64,000 bases of DNA from Atlantibacter sp. RC6 (lineage in GTDB: Bacteria; Pseudomonadota; Gammaproteobacteria; Enterobacterales; Enterobacteriaceae). The notes under the pieces are model-generated. The model made no database searches. It had not been told where the DNA came from and saw only the letters and a program-made list of their open reading frames with translations. The stretch spans positions 169,026-233,025 of the forward strand of contig NZ_JACHZE010000007.1 of NCBI RefSeq assembly GCF_014193285.1, in the 5' to 3' direction. Both the position numbers and the translations under genes were made by a program. Below, piece after piece: positions 20,063 through 30,153 of this stretch; positions within the stretch are counted from its first letter, which is position 1, and the number at the start of each line of letters is the position of its first letter.

Positions 20063-23000
20063 AAATTTTGAGCCTGCGCCTCAAGAACCTCAACTCCCTG
20101 AAAGGCGAATGGAAAATCGACTTTACCCAGGAGCCGTTTTCCAGCAACGGCCTGTTCGCCATCACCGGGCCAACCGGCGCGGGGAAAACCACCCTGCTCG
20201 ACGCCATTTGCCTGGCGCTGTATCACAAGACGCCGCGCCTCAACACCATCTCCCAGTCACAGAACGATTTGATGACCCGCGACACCGCCGAGTGCCTGGC
20301 GGAAGTGGAATTTGAAGTCAAAGGCGTCGCGTACCGTGCGTTCTGGAGCCAGTATCGCGCCCGCTATCTGCCGGACGGTAAACTCCAGCCTCCCCGCGTG
20401 GAACTGGCACGCAGCACCGACGGTAAAATCCTGGCGGATAAAGTGAACGACAAGCTCGAGGCTGTTGCCACCTTAACCGGGCTGGATTATGACCGCTTTA
20501 CCCGTTCGATGATGCTTTCTCAGGGGCAGTTTGCCGCCTTCCTGAATGCAAAAGCCCAGGAGCGCGCCGAGCTTCTCGAAGAGCTGACCGGTACCGAGAT
20601 TTACGGAGTCATTTCCGCGCGGGTATTTGAGCAGCACAAGCAGGCGCGGATCGATCTGGAAAAATTGCAGTCACAGGCGCAGGGCGTGCTGTTACTCAGC
20701 GATGAGCAGCGCCAGCAGCTGACAGAAAGTTTGCAGGCGCTTACTTCGCAGGAGCAAACGCTACAGACGGCGCTACAGCGCAACCAACAGCATCACCAGT
20801 GGATAAGCCAGAAAGCGCAGCTTGAACGCCACTGCCAGCAGACGCAAACCGATCTGGCGCAGGCGCAGCAGGCCCGGCTCGCGGCGCAGGCCGATATCGC
20901 CCGGCTGGAACGAGCCCTACCCGCCGAAAAACTGCGCCCGCTGTGGCAGCAACGGCGCGACCAGCGTCAGGCGCTACAGCGAACGCAAACCCAGCGCGAT
21001 GAAGTAAACGCTCGCTTACTTAACGAAAAGCAGCGCCGCCAGCAGATCCGCGCCGCTATCGCTCAACGCGCCGCCACTTCACGGTCGGAGCTGGAACAGC
21101 TCAACGCGTTGATGCAAACCCATCACCGCTGGGGCCTGTGGCAAAACGAACTGGCTGGCTGGAAATCCGCCTTCGCGGAGCGCCGCCGCGACGGCAGCCG
21201 CCTCGGCGAACTGCGCGCCGCGCTGGATCAGGTAAACAACAAACAGGCGCAACTGGCCCCCGTCACGCTGACGCTGACGCCGGAACAACTCAGCAGCCAA
21301 CTACAACGCGCCGCCGCCCAGCGCGACCAGCGCCAGAAACTGGTGGTGCTGCATCGCGATATTGCAGCCCAACGCCAGCGCACCGGGCAGATCGACCAGC
21401 AACGCCAGGGGATCGCCCGGCAGTTAGCGGAGCTGGATCGCCAACTGGTAGAGAAGCGCGCGGCGTATAAGGCAAAACAGGAAGAGGCGGCGAATGCCTT
21501 CCAGGTCTGGGAGTTGGAAAAAACCATCGTGGGCCTGATGGCTGAGCGAGAGCGGCTCCGGCCCGATGCGCCCTGCCCGTTGTGCGGCTCCACTCATCAT
21601 CCGGCCATTGAGGCCTATAACGCTATCCAGCCCAACGACAGCGAAGCGCGCTATCAAAAGCTTGAAAAAGAAAAAGCGGCGCTGGGCGAACAGGGCGCGA
21701 CGCTGCGCGGCCAGCAAAGCTCGCTGCAAAAACAGCAGATGGAACTGGACGCCGAAGCGGCAGGCATGACCCAGAAAGCGCAGGCGCTGAATGCGCAATG
21801 GGATGCGCTGTGTCAGGCGCTGGACGCGACGCTGGACGCCAGCCAGCCGCTGGAGCCGTGGCTTGAGGCGCAGACCCGGTACGAACAGCAGCTTTATCTG
21901 CTGCAACAGCACCAACAATTGGCGGACGACGCGCGTGCGCGGCAGCAGGCCATCACAAAATATGAAGCGGAGATGGCGGCGCGCTATCAGGCGCTCAGCG
22001 AACACTTTGCCGCGCTGGCGCTGACGCTGCCCGATAACGAACAAGAAGCCGAGTGGCTCCGGGCGCGCGAGCAGGAAGCGCAGCAGTGGCAACAACAGCA
22101 AACCCGCCAGCTTACACTGCAAAATCTTGTTACCCGCTGCGATGAAGTGCTGGCAGTACTGCCGGATGAGGAGATGCAGCTTGTGCCCTTCACTGGCGAA
22201 CCGCTGGAAAGCTGGCAGGCCTGCCACAATCAATGCCTGACGCTGGAAGCCCAGTGGACGGCGCTCAGCGAACAGTGCCAGCAGGAACAGGTCCGTGAAG
22301 CGCAGCTAACGCAGGAATTTGAACAAATGCTCGCGCAAAGCCCCTTTGCCGATGAAGCCGCGTTTCTCGCCGCAGTGCTGGAACCGCTTGAGCTGGAGCG
22401 CCTGAGCGCGCTGAAAACCCAAACCGAGCGCCAGCTTCATGAGCAGCAAACCCGGCAGGCCCAGGCAGAACAGGCATTAAATGCCCACCTGCAAGCACCG
22501 CCTGCTGAGATTGATTTAACGATAGATCTGGACGCCTTACAGGCCGCGCTGGCGCAACTCAGCCAGGCGCTGCGCGAAAACGCCACCCGCCAGGGGGAAC
22601 TCAATCAACAGCTTAAACAGGATACTGACAACCGTGAACGGCTGTCAGGGCTGCAACAGCAGATCGAGGACGCCAGCGCCCATCTGGCGACCTGGGCGCA
22701 TCTCAACCACTTAATCGGTTCGCAAAAAGGCGACAAATTCCGCAAGTATGCCCAGGGCTTAACTCTCGATAATCTGGTCTGGCTGGCGAACCAGCAGCTC
22801 AACCGGCTGCACGGGCGCTACTTGCTGAAGCGTAAACTCAGCGAAGAGCTGGAGCTGGAAGTAGTGGATACCTGGCAGGCCGACGCGGTACGCGACACCC
22901 GCACCCTTTCCGGCGGCGAAAGCTTCCTGGTGAGCCTGGCGCTGGCCCTGGCGCTATCGGATCTGGTGAGCCACAAAACTCGCATCGACTCGCTATTCCT

Positions 23001-23202
23001 CGACGAAGGCTTCGGCACCCTCGACGCCGAAACCCTGGACATCGCCCTCGATGCGCTGGACGCTCTCAACGCCACCGGCAAAACCATTGGCGTCATCAGC
23101 CACGTAGAAGCCATGAAAGAACGCATCCCGGTACAAATCAAAGTGAAGAAAATAAACGGCCTCGGCGTCAGCCGATTAGCAAAAGAATACGCAGTAAGTT
23201 AA
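20059..23202 (+). CDS. sbcC: Exonuclease subunit SbcC (Rad50-like ATPase)
   Basis: SbcC is the SMC-like ATPase that controls SbcD. The 1047 residues show a Walker A site ([12 protein letters not shown], about 33-44), a long glutamine- and alanine-rich antiparallel coiled coil, the zinc hook CPLCG with Cys506 and Cys509 that joins two molecules, a signature motif ([18 protein letters not shown]) near the C-terminus and Walker B ([13 protein letters not shown]). The ATG overlaps the sbcD stop (ATGA), giving coupled translation. Confidence 0.97.
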   Translation: MKILSLRLKNLNSLKGEWKIDFTQEPFSSNGLFAITGPTGAGKTTLLDAICLALYHKTPRLNTISQSQNDLMTRDTAECLAEVEFEVKGVAYRAFWSQYRARYLPDGKLQPPRVELARSTDGKILADKVNDKLEAVATLTGLDYDRFTRSMMLSQGQFAAFLNAKAQERAELLEELTGTEIYGVISARVFEQHKQARIDLEKLQSQAQGVLLLSDEQRQQLTESLQALTSQEQTLQTALQRNQQHHQWISQKAQLERHCQQTQTDLAQAQQARLAAQADIARLERALPAEKLRPLWQQRRDQRQALQRTQTQRDEVNARLLNEKQRRQQIRAAIAQRAATSRSELEQLNALMQTHHRWGLWQNELAGWKSAFAERRRDGSRLGELRAALDQVNNKQAQLAPVTLTLTPEQLSSQLQRAAAQRDQRQKLVVLHRDIAAQRQRTGQIDQQRQGIARQLAELDRQLVEKRAAYKAKQEEAANAFQVWELEKTIVGLMAERERLRPDAPCPLCGSTHHPAIEAYNAIQPNDSEARYQKLEKEKAALGEQGATLRGQQSSLQKQQMELDAEAAGMTQKAQALNAQWDALCQALDATLDASQPLEPWLEAQTRYEQQLYLLQQHQQLADDARARQQAITKYEAEMAARYQALSEHFAALALTLPDNEQEAEWLRAREQEAQQWQQQQTRQLTLQNLVTRCDEVLAVLPDEEMQLVPFTGEPLESWQACHNQCLTLEAQWTALSEQCQQEQVREAQLTQEFEQMLAQSPFADEAAFLAAVLEPLELERLSALKTQTERQLHEQQTRQAQAEQALNAHLQAPPAEIDLTIDLDALQAALAQLSQALRENATRQGELNQQLKQDTDNRERLSGLQQQIEDASAHLATWAHLNHLIGSQKGDKFRKYAQGLTLDNLVWLANQQLNRLHGRYLLKRKLSEELELEVVDTWQADAVRDTRTLSGGESFLVSLALALALSDLVSHKTRIDSLFLDEGFGTLDAETLDIALDALDALNATGKTIGVISHVEAMKERIPVQIKVKKINGLGVSRLAKEYAVS

Positions 23203-23206
23203 CTCC

Positions 23207-23242
23207 AAAAATCCCCCCTGCGGAGCCAGAGCTGGGGGTTTT
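23207..23242 (+). terminator. Probable terminator after sbcC
   Basis: A C-run (CCCCCC) and a G-run (GGGGG) form a stem about 10 bases past the sbcC stop, followed by TTTT. It lies immediately before the folded element. Confidence 0.5.
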
Positions 23243-23253
23243 CGTCCGGCATC

Positions 23254-23511
23254 AAAATCGCCGAGGCGCAATTGACGAGCCAGGTCAGCCAGCATGGATG
23301 CTGGCTGAGGTCGTGAGCTACAGGATGTAGCATCACGACCGACCTGGAACGAGGAGATGAAGCCGAGGGAACCGCAAAGCGGCGATTTTGCTGGCCGGGA
23401 GCCTGGGGTGTCGGGGACGCGGCGGCGAGCGTCCCTGACTCGTTCGCCTACGCCGGTATCTCATAAATGTACACAGTATGAGCGAACGAAACATCCCAAC
23501 CTACACCCCAG
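23254..23511. repeat. Highly folded non-coding element of two nested palindromic modules
   Basis: Module 1 (23254-23389) is closed by AAAATCGCCG / CGGCGATTTT, then by CCAGGTC (23280) / GACCTGG (23341), and encloses two hairpins: AGCCAGCAT / ATGCTGGCT (23287-23306) and a 14-bp stem with one bulge, GGTCGTGAGCTACA pairing across 23309-23340. Module 2 (23403-23511) is closed by CTGGGGTGT / ACACCCCAG and encloses GGGACGC / GCGTCCC (23414-23435) and CGTTCGC / GCGAACG (23441-23488), the latter holding CTCATA / TATGAG and a central TGTACA. No reading frame is credible. It lies where E. coli has araJ. It could be a mobile non-autonomous repeat or a structured RNA; I do not recognise it as ERIC, BIME or another named repeat. 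Confidence 0.75.
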
Positions 23512-23520
23512 CACAAACCA

Positions 23521-24426
23521 TCATTGAGGCCACAACCACGCTGCCCCCCGCACCCCACTCGAATCCCCGTGCTTCGCCTTCAATATCGGCGTCTCGCACT
23601 CCCCGCCAAACACCCACGGCTTAATCAACTGCGGTACCGTCTGATACAGCCGATCCACATTGCTCATCCCGCCTCCCAACACAATCACATCGGGATCGAG
23701 AATATTCACCACGTGCGCCAGCGATTTGGCGAGCCGCATTTCATACCGGCTGAGCGCCAGCTCCGCCACCGGGTCCTGTTGCTCCACCAGCCGGATAATC
23801 TCGCTGCCTTTGTGGGGATGCCCGCTGAGCCGCCGGTAATCGGTCGCGAACCCGGTGCCGGAAATAAAGGTCTCGATACACCCCTGCTTGCCGCAATAGC
23901 ACGGCACTTCTTCGCGATAGCGCAACTCGTCGGCGTCCATCCACGGCAATGGATTGTGGCCCCACTCCCCCGCCGTGCCGTTGCCGCCAATATGGCTGCG
24001 GCCACCCAGCGCAATCCCGGACCCGCAGCCGGTGCCGATAATCACCGCAAATACCGTTTGCGCCCCGGCTGCCGCGCCATCCACCGCCTCAGACACCGCC
24101 AGGCAGTTGGCGTCATTCGCCAGGCGAACCTCTCGCCCCAGCCGGGCGCTGAGATCTTTATCGAACGGCTTGCCGTTAAGCCATGTGGAGTTGGCATTCT
24201 TGACCACGCCGGTATAGGGCGAAATCGATCCGGGAATGCCCATCCCTACGGTGCCGCGCTCGCCGGTGGCCTCTTCCGCCAGCCGCACCAGCTCGGCAAT
24301 GGTCTCAATCGTTTGCGCGTAATCGTCACGCGGCGTGGGCAGCCGGTGACGATACAATTGCTGGCCGTCGTCAGACAGCGCGATCACTTCGGTTTTAGTA
24401 CCACCTAAATCAATCCCAATACGCAC
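23521..24426 (-). CDS. mak: Fructokinase Mak (ROK family)
   Basis: Mak phosphorylates fructose (and poorly mannose) with ATP in the cytoplasm. The 301 residues begin with [13 protein letters not shown], the phosphate-binding loop of ROK sugar kinases; [28 protein letters not shown] and the zinc motif [10 protein letters not shown] follow. The start is GTG at 24426, as in E. coli, with AAGGGG six bases upstream; a longer ATG frame from 24480 overlaps the rdgC promoter region and is unlikely. Divergent from rdgC. Confidence 0.94.
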   Translation of the reverse strand: MRIGIDLGGTKTEVIALSDDGQQLYRHRLPTPRDDYAQTIETIAELVRLAEEATGERGTVGMGIPGSISPYTGVVKNANSTWLNGKPFDKDLSARLGREVRLANDANCLAVSEAVDGAAAGAQTVFAVIIGTGCGSGIALGGRSHIGGNGTAGEWGHNPLPWMDADELRYREEVPCYCGKQGCIETFISGTGFATDYRRLSGHPHKGSEIIRLVEQQDPVAELALSRYEMRLAKSLAHVVNILDPDVIVLGGGMSNVDRLYQTVPQLIKPWVFGGECETPILKAKHGDSSGVRGAAWLWPQ

Positions 24427-24551
24427 AAGAAGCCCCTTATTTACGCAGTTCAGAGTGACGGTTGCGGGCCTTTCTCTCAAAGGCCATGAAACTGAGCGGC
24501 GGTTTCGTTATCATGCCCGCTGCGTTTAACTACCAGACCGTGGAAAATATC

Positions 24552-25463
24552 ATGCTGTGGTTCAAAAATTTAATGGTTTATCGCGTCAGCCGCGACATCT
24601 CGCTGCGAGCCGAAGAGATGGAAAAACAGCTGGCGGCGTTTTCCTTTACCCCCTGTGGCAGCCAGGATATGGCGAAAACCGGTTGGGTGCCACCGATGGG
24701 CTCACAGAGTGATGCGCTGACGCACACTGCGAACGGTCAAATTGTTATCTGTGCCCGCAAAGAGGAGAAAATCCTGCCTGCGCCCGTGATCAAACAGGCG
24801 CTGGAAGCGAAGATCGCCAAACTGGAAGCGGACCAGGGGCGCAAGCTGAAAAAGACCGAAAAAGATTCGCTGAAAGATGAAGTATTGCACTCCTTATTGC
24901 CGCGCGCCTTCAGCCGTTTTAACCAGACCATGATGTGGATCGATACCGTAAACGGATTGATTATGGTTGACTGCGCCAGCGCCAAAAAGGCGGAAGATAC
25001 CCTGGCGCTGCTGCGTAAAAGCCTGGGCTCGCTACCGGTAGTGCCGCTGACCCTGGAGACGCCGCCGGAACTGACCCTGACCGAATGGGTGCGCAGCGGC
25101 AGCGCCGCACAGGGCTTCCAGTTGATGGACGAAGCCGAACTCAAAGCGATGCTGGAAGATGGCGGCGTGATCCGCTGTAAAAAGCAGGAACTGGTGAGTG
25201 ATGAAATCGCCGTGCATATCGAGGCGGGCAAAGTGGTCACTAAACTGGCGCTCGACTGGCAGCAGCGCATTCAGTTTATGATGTGTGAAGACGGTTCGAT
25301 TAAGCGCCTGAAGTTTGCCGACGAGCTGCGCGATCAGAATGAGGATATCGACCGTGAAGACGTGGCCCAACGTTTTGATGCCGATTTTATTCTGATGACG
25401 GGCGAACTGGCGGCCCTGATTAGCAGCCTGGTGGAAGGGTTGGGCGGCGAAGCCCAACGCTGA
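24552..25463 (+). CDS. rdgC: Recombination-associated protein RdgC
   Basis: RdgC forms a ring-shaped dimer around double-stranded DNA and restrains RecA filaments. The 303 residues start [11 protein letters not shown] and align with E. coli RdgC throughout, including [13 protein letters not shown] ([14 protein letters not shown]), [14 protein letters not shown] and the C-terminal [15 protein letters not shown] start at the ATG at 24552, the E. coli start; the frame is open for 30 codons upstream without support. Divergent from mak. Confidence 0.96.
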   Translation: MLWFKNLMVYRVSRDISLRAEEMEKQLAAFSFTPCGSQDMAKTGWVPPMGSQSDALTHTANGQIVICARKEEKILPAPVIKQALEAKIAKLEADQGRKLKKTEKDSLKDEVLHSLLPRAFSRFNQTMMWIDTVNGLIMVDCASAKKAEDTLALLRKSLGSLPVVPLTLETPPELTLTEWVRSGSAAQGFQLMDEAELKAMLEDGGVIRCKKQELVSDEIAVHIEAGKVVTKLALDWQQRIQFMMCEDGSIKRLKFADELRDQNEDIDREDVAQRFDADFILMTGELAALISSLVEGLGGEAQR

Positions 25464-25495
25464 CAGCATTCACCCTCGCAAAGAGGGTGAAGGTA

Positions 25496-25792
<297 letters not shown>

Positions 25793-25815
25793 TTAGAAAT
25801 GGTCGAAAAACCAAT

Positions 25816-25859
25816 ATACCCGAATTCATATAACTTGCAGCTTTAACAATGACGGGTAT
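25816..25859. repeat. Short inverted repeat resembling a dispersed enterobacterial repeat
   Basis: ATACCCG (25816-25822) and CGGGTAT (25853-25859) bracket AATTCATATAACTTGCAGCT. The ATACCC-AATT-CTTGCAG pattern resembles short dispersed repeats known from Serratia, Yersinia and related genera. It lies between aroM and ppnP; copy number cannot be checked here. Confidence 0.35.
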
Positions 25860-25893
25860 TTCAGGCAAGCCCAGCGCGTATCACAGAATTGAG

Positions 25894-26577
25894 TTATACC
25901 AGCAGTTCGGAGGCCAGATGGGCCACCAGCACGTTGGACAGCAGCACCGGCACATCCAGCGCCTGCTGCAACAAATCGCGGTGTTTCTGGTGATACCCCA
26001 GGCAATCCAGCATCAGCACATCGGCCCCCTGGTCGATTAACGTGCGTCCAGCTTCCACCAGCTCTTGTTCGGTGTCGAAAACCGGGTTCGCCAACGCATA
26101 CAGCGGCGGGTTTTCCAGCAGCGCCCACTTCTCTGCCTGGGTGGGCAGCAGCTCCGGGATCGGCACAATCACGCCGACCTGATGACCATCAACAATCGAT
26201 GCCACCAGCGGCGGAATGATGCGCTGCGGCTCCAGTAAGATTGAATTGTGGGCGCGAAGTTTGGTAAAGCGGTAAGTGCTCATCAACAAAATAACGTCAT
26301 AGCCCTGGCCATCCAGCACCTCAATGGCGCTTTGCAGCGCTTGCTCGGTTTTCTTATGCGACACTTCAACCACTTCTTTATTACTTAACAGCGTCAGCAT
26401 CGGCTCGTGCCCGGGTTCTACGCCATACTCCTGTAACGCTTCTTCCTTGCTTAGCGATCCCATAAGACTGATATGCTTTATTTGCTCCTCAGGAACCTGC
26501 CCCGCCAGTAACGGTAAAATTGCGCCGACGGGGACAACGCCAATGGTGAGTATCGCTAACGTAGGATTCATGTTCAT
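25894..26577 (-). CDS. aroM: AroM family protein
   Basis: A 227-residue cytoplasmic protein of unknown biochemical role, co-regulated with aroL in E. coli. It has the Asp/Glu/hydantoin racemase-like fold suggested by GVVPVGAILPLLAG at the N-terminus and DVLMLDCLGYHQKHRDLLQ near the C-terminus, with one of the paired cysteines of that superfamily in DCLGY. It is the distal gene of aroL-yaiA-aroM, but 250 bases separate it from yaiA, so a separate promoter is possible. Confidence 0.93.
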   Translation of the reverse strand: MNMNPTLAILTIGVVPVGAILPLLAGQVPEEQIKHISLMGSLSKEEALQEYGVEPGHEPMLTLLSNKEVVEVSHKKTEQALQSAIEVLDGQGYDVILLMSTYRFTKLRAHNSILLEPQRIIPPLVASIVDGHQVGVIVPIPELLPTQAEKWALLENPPLYALANPVFDTEQELVEAGRTLIDQGADVLMLDCLGYHQKHRDLLQQALDVPVLLSNVLVAHLASELLV

Positions 26578-26795
26578 TCCGCCTGTCTAATCTCTTGCTT
26601 TTTTACTGCACTGCTTACTGCGCCATGCGGTTATCGGGGAGAAATTAACCATATAGCCTGGCAGCTTCTGGCAATCTTGCCGCGCATTTTCTTCTCGTCG
26701 CAGCCGCTATCAGAGTAAGGGTTTAATAGTAACGGGAATTTAACGGTTTCGCTGATTGTAAATTCGGAATTTGTCGAGGCGAAGAGAGCGAGGAA

Positions 26796-26816
26796 GGGAG
26801 AGCCAGCCGCTCTCCC
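26796..26816 (-). terminator. Hairpin after yaiA
   Basis: GGGAGAGC / GCTCTCCC (8 bp, 5-base loop) lies 13 bases beyond the yaiA stop on the minus strand. The downstream pyrimidine run is weak, so it may be a partial terminator lowering aroM expression. Confidence 0.4.
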
Positions 26817-26828
26817 CTGTGAATGGCG

Positions 26829-27020
26829 TCACGTTTTTTCGGGGTCTTCATAGCGCCGCTTCGCATCCAGTGCTTCGGCTTCCGTTTCATGTTCGCTAAT
26901 CAATGCGTCAGGTTTCGGATGGTCCGCACGCAGTTGATACCAGGTCACCGTCTGCCCTGGGGTGCCTTTCTCAATCGTAACAATGCGTGCTTCTCGGGGA
27001 TACGGGGGTCTGGATGCCAT
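26829..27020 (-). CDS. yaiA: Small protein YaiA
   Basis: A 63-residue hydrophilic protein of unknown function, close to E. coli YaiA ([38 protein letters not shown]). AAGGAAGTGTT precedes the ATG. It lies 46 bases after aroL and is probably in the same TyrR-controlled transcript. Confidence 0.94.
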   Translation of the reverse strand: MASRPPYPREARIVTIEKGTPGQTVTWYQLRADHPKPDALISEHETEAEALDAKRRYEDPEKT

Positions 27021-27066
27021 AACACTTCCTTATCAATGGATTCGAAGTATTAAGTATAGACAACCG

Positions 27067-27591
27067 CTAGCTCGCGCGAGCTAAACGCAGCACTTCCAGA
27101 ATACGCGCAATAATAAGGTCAACCGGCAGGCTGGCGTCGATAACATGATGCGCCGCCGCCTGGTACAACGCTTCACGCTGGGCCAGCACGTCCTCAATTT
27201 CTTCGACCATGGGTTTGCCGGTCAGTGTGGGCCGCTGATCTTCTTCCGGTGACGCCATCAGGCGTTCGGCCAGGGTTTCAGCCGGAACCTGCAGGTAGAT
27301 CACCGCGCCGTGATTGCGCATAAAAGCCCGGTTGGCGTCAGCCAGCACCATACCGCCGCCGGTAGCCACCACGGTGGCGGGCTGGGTCACCGCCTGCAAC
27401 GCCTGGCTTTCCCTGGCGCGAAATCCCGGCCATCCCTCCTGTTCCACAATTTCCGCCACCGTCGCGCCACTTTGTTCTAACAGCCAGCGGTCGGTATCGA
27501 CAAAATGAAACCCCAGCGATGCCGCTAAACCCTGACCCACGGTTGTTTTGCCACATCCGCGCGGCCCGACCAGAAAAAGGGGTTGAGTCAT
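27067..27591 (-). CDS. aroL: Shikimate kinase II
   Basis: AroL phosphorylates shikimate with ATP in the common aromatic amino acid pathway. The 174 residues carry the P-loop [12 protein letters not shown] (about 9-20), the shikimate-binding VDTDRW segment with its Asp, the GGGMVLA loop and the lid region ([13 protein letters not shown]). It leads the aroL-yaiA-aroM cluster. Probable TrpR and TyrR operators lie in its promoter, as in E. coli. Confidence 0.97.
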   Translation of the reverse strand: MTQPLFLVGPRGCGKTTVGQGLAASLGFHFVDTDRWLLEQSGATVAEIVEQEGWPGFRARESQALQAVTQPATVVATGGGMVLADANRAFMRNHGAVIYLQVPAETLAERLMASPEEDQRPTLTGKPMVEEIEDVLAQREALYQAAAHHVIDASLPVDLIIARILEVLRLARAS

Positions 27592-27651
27592 GAAAGGAGT
27601 GTCCTCAGCATCTCAGCCGTTGAGATGGCGTTATTAGCGTTAAGAATAGTA

Positions 27652-27672
27652 ATCATACCAGCAAGCTAGTAC
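27652..27672 (-). promoter_or_regulatory. aroL -10 box and TrpR operator
   Basis: On the minus strand GTACTAGCTTGCTGGTATGA matches the E. coli aroL trp operator region (GTACTAG core). Its 3' end includes TATGAT (27652-27657), a credible -10 hexamer, so bound TrpR would block the promoter. Confidence 0.6.
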
Positions 27673-27682
27673 ACAAGATAGG

Positions 27683-27700
27683 TGTAAAAATATAGTTACA
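27683..27700 (-). promoter_or_regulatory. Strong TyrR box upstream of aroL
   Basis: TGTAAA-N6-GTTACA fits the TyrR consensus TGTAAA-N6-TTTACA with one mismatch. It lies about 28 bases upstream of the -10 box of aroL, consistent with tyrosine-dependent repression. Confidence 0.7.
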
Positions 27701-27949
27701 AAAATGAAATATAGAAATTTTTTCCGCTGCCAGGCCGTATGGAATCAGGCTGATGCATGTAAACAATTTCTACCACTGAAAGGTGCGCCCACCTTACTTG
27801 AAACTGACTATCAATTACAACCCCTGATGCGCAATCTGGATCCTCCTTTTATCAACCGGATCTGTTTTGCAGATTTATCCCGTAACGCGATCGAGGGAAT
27901 AAATCAGGATTATAGTTATTACAGATGCATAATGACGGAGATATGAATC

Positions 27950-28687
27950 ATGCAATCCGAAGAACAACGCCTGATCGATGGACTCTTTAGCCGTCTGCAA
28001 CAGGCGGAAAGCCAGAGCGCGCCGCGCGACGCTGAAGCCGAGGCGCGTATTGTCAGCCATCTCCAGCAACAGCCGCAAGCGCCCTATTACATGGCGCAGA
28101 CTATCCTGATCCAGGAAGCCGCCATCAAACAGCTCAACCAGCGTCTGCAAGCGCTGGAAGGGCAACTGGCGCAGCGCGAACATGAAGCGGCGCAAAAACA
28201 GAGTAGCGGCGGTTTTCTGGCCGGACTGTTCGGCGGCGGCGACCATACGCCTGCGCGTCCGGTCGACAAACCGATACCGGGCGCTGACCAGTACGGCCGC
28301 GCTGCGCCGGGCCAGTACAATGCGCCACCGGCAAGCGCGCAGGGCTACGGCGCACCACGAGGCCAGGGTTTTATGGGCGGCGCGTTACAAACAGCGGTCG
28401 GCGTGGCGGGCGGCGTGATTATGGCCAATATGCTGACCAGCATGTTCAGCCACAGCCAACCGGAAGAGATCGTGAATATCATTGACGATCCGACCCAGCC
28501 GACGGATAGCGGCGCGATCAACGCGGTGGAAGATTATAACCAGTCTGATGACAGCCAGTTCCTGAATCAGGACGCCGGTCTGCCGCAGGACAACGTCAAT
28601 GACTACGCCACCAATGACGATGCGGATTTTGGAGCCGATGACGATTTCGGCAACGATTTCGGCGGCGACGACGATAGCTGGACTTAA
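27950..28687 (+). CDS. DUF2076 domain protein with an acidic tail
   Basis: 245 residues of unknown function. The N-terminal 80 residues are helical ([18 protein letters not shown], coiled-coil-like near 60-80), then a glycine/proline/alanine-rich middle with FLAGLFGGG, a short hydrophobic segment (about 144-163, [18 protein letters not shown]) and a very acidic C-terminus rich in Asp, Asn and Gly. There is no signal peptide. GGAG lies nine bases before the ATG. The DUF2076 family is known in enterobacteria and alpha-proteobacteria without an assigned role. Its stop overlaps the convergent yaiI stop. Confidence 0.8.
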   Translation: MQSEEQRLIDGLFSRLQQAESQSAPRDAEAEARIVSHLQQQPQAPYYMAQTILIQEAAIKQLNQRLQALEGQLAQREHEAAQKQSSGGFLAGLFGGGDHTPARPVDKPIPGADQYGRAAPGQYNAPPASAQGYGAPRGQGFMGGALQTAVGVAGGVIMANMLTSMFSHSQPEEIVNIIDDPTQPTDSGAINAVEDYNQSDDSQFLNQDAGLPQDNVNDYATNDDADFGADDDFGNDFGGDDDSWT

Positions 28688-29139
28688 GCGTTACGGGCGC
28701 GGGCCAGCAGCCATTTATCCAACTCGGCGGCGAACTGCTGCCGGTCGCGCGGGCTGAGCGTAGACGGCCCGCCGGTCTGTACACCGCTGGCGCGCAGCGT
28801 TTCCATAAAATCACGCATGGTTAAGCGCTCGCGAATCGTCGCCTCGGTATAGCGTTCACCGCGCGGGTTCAACGCATGCGCGCCTTTGGCAATGACTTCC
28901 GCCGCCAGCGGGATATCCGCTGTAATGACCAAATCGCCCGGCTGGCAGTGGCGCACGATTTCATTATCCGCCACATCAAAACCCGCTTCCACCCGCCAGG
29001 CCCGGACAAATTTCGAGGGCGGCACGCGCAGATTCTGGTTGGCCACCATCGTTACCATGACCTGGCAGCGATCTGCCGCGCGCCACAACACTTCTTTAAT
29101 CACGTTCGGACACGCATCGGCATCTACCCATATCGACAT
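28684..29139 (-). CDS. yaiI: YaiI/YqxD family protein (DUF188)
   Basis: A 151-residue cytoplasmic protein of the DUF188 family, with the N-terminal [17 protein letters not shown] and [16 protein letters not shown] segments that give it a PIN-like nuclease appearance, though no activity is established. It is divergent from proC and converges with the DUF2076 gene, overlapping its stop by 4 bases. Confidence 0.94.
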   Translation of the reverse strand: MSIWVDADACPNVIKEVLWRAADRCQVMVTMVANQNLRVPPSKFVRAWRVEAGFDVADNEIVRHCQPGDLVITADIPLAAEVIAKGAHALNPRGERYTEATIRERLTMRDFMETLRASGVQTGGPSTLSPRDRQQFAAELDKWLLARARNA

Positions 29140-29312
29140 TCTGACTCCAGATCCGCCTGCGGCGTGATAATAAAAACGCGGATTCTACCCGCTTTGCGAA
29201 AAGTATGGCGATTTTTAACGGTTGCAGAAAGCCGCCGCGATAGCGAAAACCGTAAAAGGCGCGTTAAGCTAGGGGCGTGCACAACGAAAAATAACCATGA
29301 TGGAGGGATAAG

Positions 29313-30122
29313 ATGGATAAGAAGATCGGTTTTATTGGCTGCGGAAATATGGGAAAAGCCATTCTCGGCGGGCTGATCGCCAGCGGCGACGTACCCGCCA
29401 GCAATATCTGGGTCTATACCCCTTCAGCCGATAATGTCGCCGCGTTGCAGCACGAATATGGTATCAACGGTGCGCAGAGCGCCCAGGAGGTCGCTCAGGC
29501 GGCGGATATCGTGTTCGGCGCGGTGAAGCCCAATATCATGCTAAAAGTGATGGGCGACATCGCCTCCAGCCTGAATAAGGATTCGCTGGTGGTATCCATC
29601 GCCGCCGGGATCACGCTCGATCAGCTCGCCGTGGCGCTGGGCCACGATCGTAAAATTATCCGCGCTATGCCTAACACGCCGTCGCTGGTGAACGCCGGGA
29701 TGACCTCGATCACCGCCAACGCGCTGGTGTCACCGGAGGAGACCGACGCGGTGCTGACCATGTTCAGAAGCTTCGGCCAGGCGGAAAACGTGCCGGAATA
29801 TATGATCCACTCGGTGGTGGGGGTCAGCGGTTCTGCGCCGGCTTATGTGTTTATGTTTATCGAAGCCATGGCGGATGCCGCCGTGCTGGGCGGCATGCCC
29901 CGCGCCCAGGCCTATAAGTTCGCCGCCCAGGCGGTGATGGGCTCCGCCAAAATGGTGCTGGAAACCGGCAAACATCCGGGCGAGCTTAAGGATATGGTGT
30001 GCTCACCGGGCGGTACCACCATTGAGGCGGTAAAAGTACTGGAAGAGAAAGGCCTGCGCGCGGCGGTCATGGGAGCCATGGCGCAATGCATGGCCAAATC
30101 CGAGGCGCTGAGCAAGGGTTAA
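29313..30122 (+). CDS. proC: Pyrroline-5-carboxylate reductase
   Basis: ProC makes proline from 1-pyrroline-5-carboxylate with NADPH, the last step of proline synthesis. The 269 residues equal E. coli, with the Rossmann motif GFIGCGNMGKAILGGL at the N-terminus, RAMPNTPSLVNAG and the C-terminal signature KDMVCSPGGTTIEAV. GGAGGGATAAG precedes the ATG. It lies between yaiI (divergent) and dgcC (convergent). Confidence 0.97.
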   Translation: MDKKIGFIGCGNMGKAILGGLIASGDVPASNIWVYTPSADNVAALQHEYGINGAQSAQEVAQAADIVFGAVKPNIMLKVMGDIASSLNKDSLVVSIAAGITLDQLAVALGHDRKIIRAMPNTPSLVNAGMTSITANALVSPEETDAVLTMFRSFGQAENVPEYMIHSVVGVSGSAPAYVFMFIEAMADAAVLGGMPRAQAYKFAAQAVMGSAKMVLETGKHPGELKDMVCSPGGTTIEAVKVLEEKGLRAAVMGAMAQCMAKSEALSKG

Positions 30123-30153
30123 TGCGCCACGTCAGATGGGCGCGCGTTGGCGC

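Larger units (their letters stand above)
27592..27949. other. Divergent promoter region between aroL and the DUF2076 gene
   Basis: About 360 A/T-rich bases hold the aroL operators (27656-27700) and the promoter for the DUF2076 gene. An 80-codon frame at 27704-27946 has no ribosome site and no family resemblance, so I do not call it a gene. Confidence 0.6.

Noticed and set aside
23254..23511. A degraded araJ pseudogene
   Set aside because: No frame retains transporter-like sequence, and the stretch is far too short and too strongly self-complementary.
27704..27946. An 80-codon plus-strand frame between aroL and the DUF2076 gene
   Set aside because: No ribosome site, overlaps the TyrR operator region edge, and its composition does not look coding; the DUF2076 gene has its own clear start.
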